Assembly (NCBI GenBank): GCA_964554265.1
Contig: CAZKOB010000052.1
Location: forward strand, 1-22,463
DNA from: RGIG8745 sp964554265
GTDB lineage: Bacteria > Bacteroidota > Bacteroidia > Bacteroidales > Bacteroidaceae
Direction of reading: 5' to 3'
Length of the DNA: 22,463 nt
Shown here: piece after piece, positions 20,539 through 22,463 of the stretch
How the letters are laid out: each line of letters opens with the position of its first letter
How positions within the stretch are numbered: position 1 is the first letter of the stretch
Position numbers and translations under genes: made by a program
The notes under the pieces: model-generated
The model's input: only the letters and a program-made list of their open reading frames with translations
Databases searched by the model: none
Told to the model about the DNA's origin: nothing

Positions 20539-21719
20539 TAGCGAAGGCAAAATCAATATCGCACGGCATAAACGACATGAACTATATAACCGGTGTCTCC
20601 GCGAACAAGAAACATCCGGAGAAAATATTTCATATCTGCGACAACAATCTCCCTCCGGGTCTCGATCCGTCAGGAATATGGAACTCCATAAAGCTGACCT
20701 CCATGTCCCATCCACGGTTGACAAACAATCTTATCCGAATAGAGATTAGCCCTGCCGCCGAACACACCAAGGACTTCACGCCGGAGGACTGGAGGCAACT
20801 GTGGCTTGACTTCGCGGAAGAGTTCGACAGGCAGGAAATCAAGGACAAGAAAGGTCGGACGCTTTCACCAAAGACCAATATCATGGGCAGCAAATACACC
20901 GTATGGCTGCATGGGGAATCCGGAAGCGGCATACCGCATCTTCACGCCGCAGTGTGCCGTGTCGATGAGAACGGGAACACCAACAATGACCGCAACATAC
21001 ACCTCCGGGCACAACGGGCTGCTGAAAGAATTGCAAGAAAGCGAGGCTGGCAGACCGCAACGAACATTCGTGAAGTCAATAAAAAGCAGGTCAGCAAGGA
21101 TTGTCTCGATGTCCTCAAAGGAATGGATAAGTGGTCTGTGAAGGATTATTTTGCCGGACTTCGCGCCAAAGGATATGATGTCATGACAAGGACTGATGAA
21201 GCAGGTATCCTGCGCGGCTATGTTCTGTGCAAGGGTAATGCGAAGTTCAAGGCTTCCGAGTTAGGCAAGGGTCGCAACCTCATGGCATCCAAACTTGAAG
21301 GAACATGGGAAAAGCTGCATGAGGCATCGGAACAGCAAAAGCAAATCGATGATAACCATGACGACTATACCGTTTACCGCCCCGGCACACAACGCACCGA
21401 GATAAGGCATGGCGGTGAGACATACACCCGGTTTATCCCCGAGCCGGTGATGAAGGTGTTTGATGACACATTCGATTACCGCGAGACAGAGAACTGGGCA
21501 GACCTTATCAACGAAGCTTGCTATCAGTACGCTGTTGCTATGAGCTTTCTGGCATTTCTTAATGTGCCGACATACACGTCAGGTGGGGGTGGCTCATCAA
21601 ACAATGAGCTCCCGAAGAAACGTGATGACCTTGAAGAGGAGATTGCCCGTGCCCGTCGTTGTGCCGAGGCAGCGCGTGCAAAAATTAGAGTTGTAAGAAA
21701 AAGAGGTTTCAGAAGATAA
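20535..21719 (+). CDS. mobB: MOBP-type relaxase (Relaxase/VirD2-like)
   Basis: The 394-residue nickase should cut at the nearby oriT and lead strand transfer. A candidate nucleophile is Tyr17 in INDMNYITG. The metal-binding triad is His126 with His135-x-His137 in SGIPHLHAAVCRVDENGN, followed by the conserved ND segment (about 148-152). The C-terminal part (about 240-394) is helical and basic and lacks a known domain. No primase or helicase domain is fused. It is unrelated to the MobV relaxase at 3961, so the window holds two independent transfer modules. Next downstream is a small membrane protein. Confidence 0.9.
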   Translation: MIAKAKSISHGINDMNYITGVSANKKHPEKIFHICDNNLPPGLDPSGIWNSIKLTSMSHPRLTNNLIRIEISPAAEHTKDFTPEDWRQLWLDFAEEFDRQEIKDKKGRTLSPKTNIMGSKYTVWLHGESGSGIPHLHAAVCRVDENGNTNNDRNIHLRAQRAAERIARKRGWQTATNIREVNKKQVSKDCLDVLKGMDKWSVKDYFAGLRAKGYDVMTRTDEAGILRGYVLCKGNAKFKASELGKGRNLMASKLEGTWEKLHEASEQQKQIDDNHDDYTVYRPGTQRTEIRHGGETYTRFIPEPVMKVFDDTFDYRETENWADLINEACYQYAVAMSFLAFLNVPTYTSGGGGSSNNELPKKRDDLEEEIARARRCAEAARAKIRVVRKRGFRR

Positions 21720-21730
21720 TATATTTGGGT

Positions 21731-22225
21731 ATGGCTTTAAAGAAATTTGATGTGCCCGATATTGACGATGCTATATCAGAGGCAAAGGACAATGAACAAC
21801 GGAAAGAGGAGGAGGCCAGAGCTGAGAAGATAGCCTATTTCCTTGAGCATTTCACAAAGAAGGCACCGGATATACTGAAGAATATGCAAGGTGTGGTCTC
21901 ACAGCTTGACGCACTCAAATTCGCATCAGTCCTCAGGGAGGAACTGAAGAAAGCAGCGGATGAGATGGCACTCAGATTCAATTCAAAGATTGAGCCAATT
22001 GTAAAGCGGGCGGAGTCGGCAGACCGCAGAATAAGCTTACCCACTCTGGCGGCATACATCATACTTGCTATTCTTGTATGGCTATTCATCTTCCTGGTGA
22101 TGGTGATCTATACCAATACAAAAATCCAGTCGGGCGATCTGACTGCCCTAATAGTGCTGTTCTTTGTTGCCTTGATTATCTCGATCATCGCAGTCATATA
22201 CTTCACAAAAAAATACAAATGGTAA
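21731..22225 (+). CDS. Mobilization-associated membrane protein with coiled coil
   Basis: The 164-residue protein has a charged, helical cytoplasmic part (1-100; NEQRKEEEARAEKIAYF) and two transmembrane helices (about 104-127 and 137-158) with a short loop between. It ends in the basic KKYKW. Proteins of this shape sit behind the relaxase in several Bacteroides mobilizable elements and may help dock the relaxosome to the membrane coupling protein, but no function is established here. ATG 21731 is chosen over an in-frame TTG at 21725. It is 11 bp after the relaxase stop and is followed by a strong terminator. Confidence 0.75.
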   Translation: MALKKFDVPDIDDAISEAKDNEQRKEEEARAEKIAYFLEHFTKKAPDILKNMQGVVSQLDALKFASVLREELKKAADEMALRFNSKIEPIVKRAESADRRISLPTLAAYIILAILVWLFIFLVMVIYTNTKIQSGDLTALIVLFFVALIISIIAVIYFTKKYKW

Positions 22226-22255
22226 AACCACATTATTTCAAAAATCACCGAAAAG

Positions 22256-22297
22256 GAGAAGGTGGATTGTCCCGAACAGTCCACCTTCTCAGCCTTT
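22256..22297 (+). terminator. Strong terminator of the mobilization unit
   Basis: GAGAAGGTGGA (22256-22266) and TCCACCTTCTC (22280-22290) pair perfectly over 11 bp, and the outer AAAAGG/CCTTT can extend the stem. The T-run after it is short (GCCTTTATA). Confidence 0.8.
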
Positions 22298-22320
22298 ATA
22301 TGCCACTTACAAATAAATTT

Positions 22321-22390
22321 TATATTTGTTACCTGTGTGTTACTCAACACTTGGATAAATATTATTAGATTATTGTATATCAACAATCTA
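22321..22390 (+). promoter_or_regulatory. Promoter and dyad before the last gene
   Basis: TATATTTG at 22321-22328 fits the -7 box, but no -33 box is clear. TAGATTATTG (22366-22375) and CAACAATCTA (22381-22390) form a 10-bp inverted repeat with one mismatch in the putative leader. It could be a binding site controlling the next gene. Confidence 0.4.
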
Positions 22391-22452
22391 AAAATATACT
22401 TAATATTTGAGGGAAAAGAATTAGAACTCAAACATTTCAACATTTCCGAACT

Positions 22453-22463
22453 ATGAAAGGAAC
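22453..22463 (+). CDS. Start of a further gene, truncated by the window (possibly an integrase)
   Basis: ATG AAA GGA AC opens a frame at the very end of the window, giving MKG and probably Thr. It follows a leader with a -7 box and an inverted repeat. Bacteroides tyrosine integrases often begin with a basic residue, a small residue and Thr-Phe (the integrase at 317 begins MRSTF), so an integrase is plausible. Three codons cannot prove it. Confidence 0.3.

Noticed and set aside
1..22463. CRISPR array, rRNA genes, complete tRNA genes or insertion sequences
   Set aside because: No regularly spaced 25-40-bp repeats, no rRNA-like sequence, no tRNA cloverleaf and no transposase gene were seen on either strand.

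Overview
The window looks like accessory DNA from a member of the Bacteroidales (Bacteroides, Parabacteroides or a relative). The evidence is the repeated TAnnTTTG promoter boxes, the Bacteroides-type tyrosine recombinase, the MobV relaxase and P4-type helicase typical of Bacteroides mobilizable elements, and the TonB-receptor-like and LytTR genes. Genus cannot be decided from this sequence. All convincing genes are on the + strand. The one apparent - strand unit is a small RNA.

Region A (about 41-9157) appears to be one complete mobilizable element of about 9.1 kb. A perfect 15-bp direct repeat at 41-55 and 9143-9157 probably marks attL and attR. Inside are, in order: an IntDOT-like integrase (317-1525), a small putative DNA-binding protein (1535-1903), an SF3 helicase (2150-3337), a 620-bp non-coding stretch with paired GTTGAA motifs and a large inverted repeat (likely origin/oriT), and a MobV relaxase (3961-5256). 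AT-rich cargo follows, with its own promoter and a strongly structured leader (5327-5549): a lipoprotein (5593-6264) and a membrane-anchored UvrD-like helicase with an inserted nuclease-like domain and a C-terminal HTH (6347-8971). The cargo is the best candidate in this element for an undescribed system, perhaps defensive.

Region B (9158-10071) is debris of an older integrative element: the last part of a second tyrosine recombinase and a C-terminal-like fragment of a conjugative-transposon protein, ending at a strong terminator. Region C (10274-15463) is a surface-sensing cluster: an outer-membrane barrel protein, a LytTR response regulator, its LytS-type histidine kinase, and a TonB-receptor-like outer-membrane protein. 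It ends at a strong terminator.

Region D (15464-16096) has no protein gene. It holds a 19-bp palindrome, repeated GTGGTGAC motifs and a probable - strand small RNA of about 120 nt with a near-ideal Bacteroides promoter, a three-way-junction fold and a hairpin terminator.

Region E (16046-22295) looks like part of a second mobilizable element. A tightly overlapping three-gene operon (ATPase/DUF234-like nuclease, coiled-coil protein, small unknown) has its own promoter and terminator. A second transcription unit follows, with an excisionase-like HTH protein, an unknown protein, a winged-helix-like protein, a probable oriT, a MobC-like protein, a MOBP relaxase and a two-helix membrane protein. 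The window ends at the probable start codon of another gene (22453), which may be another integrase.
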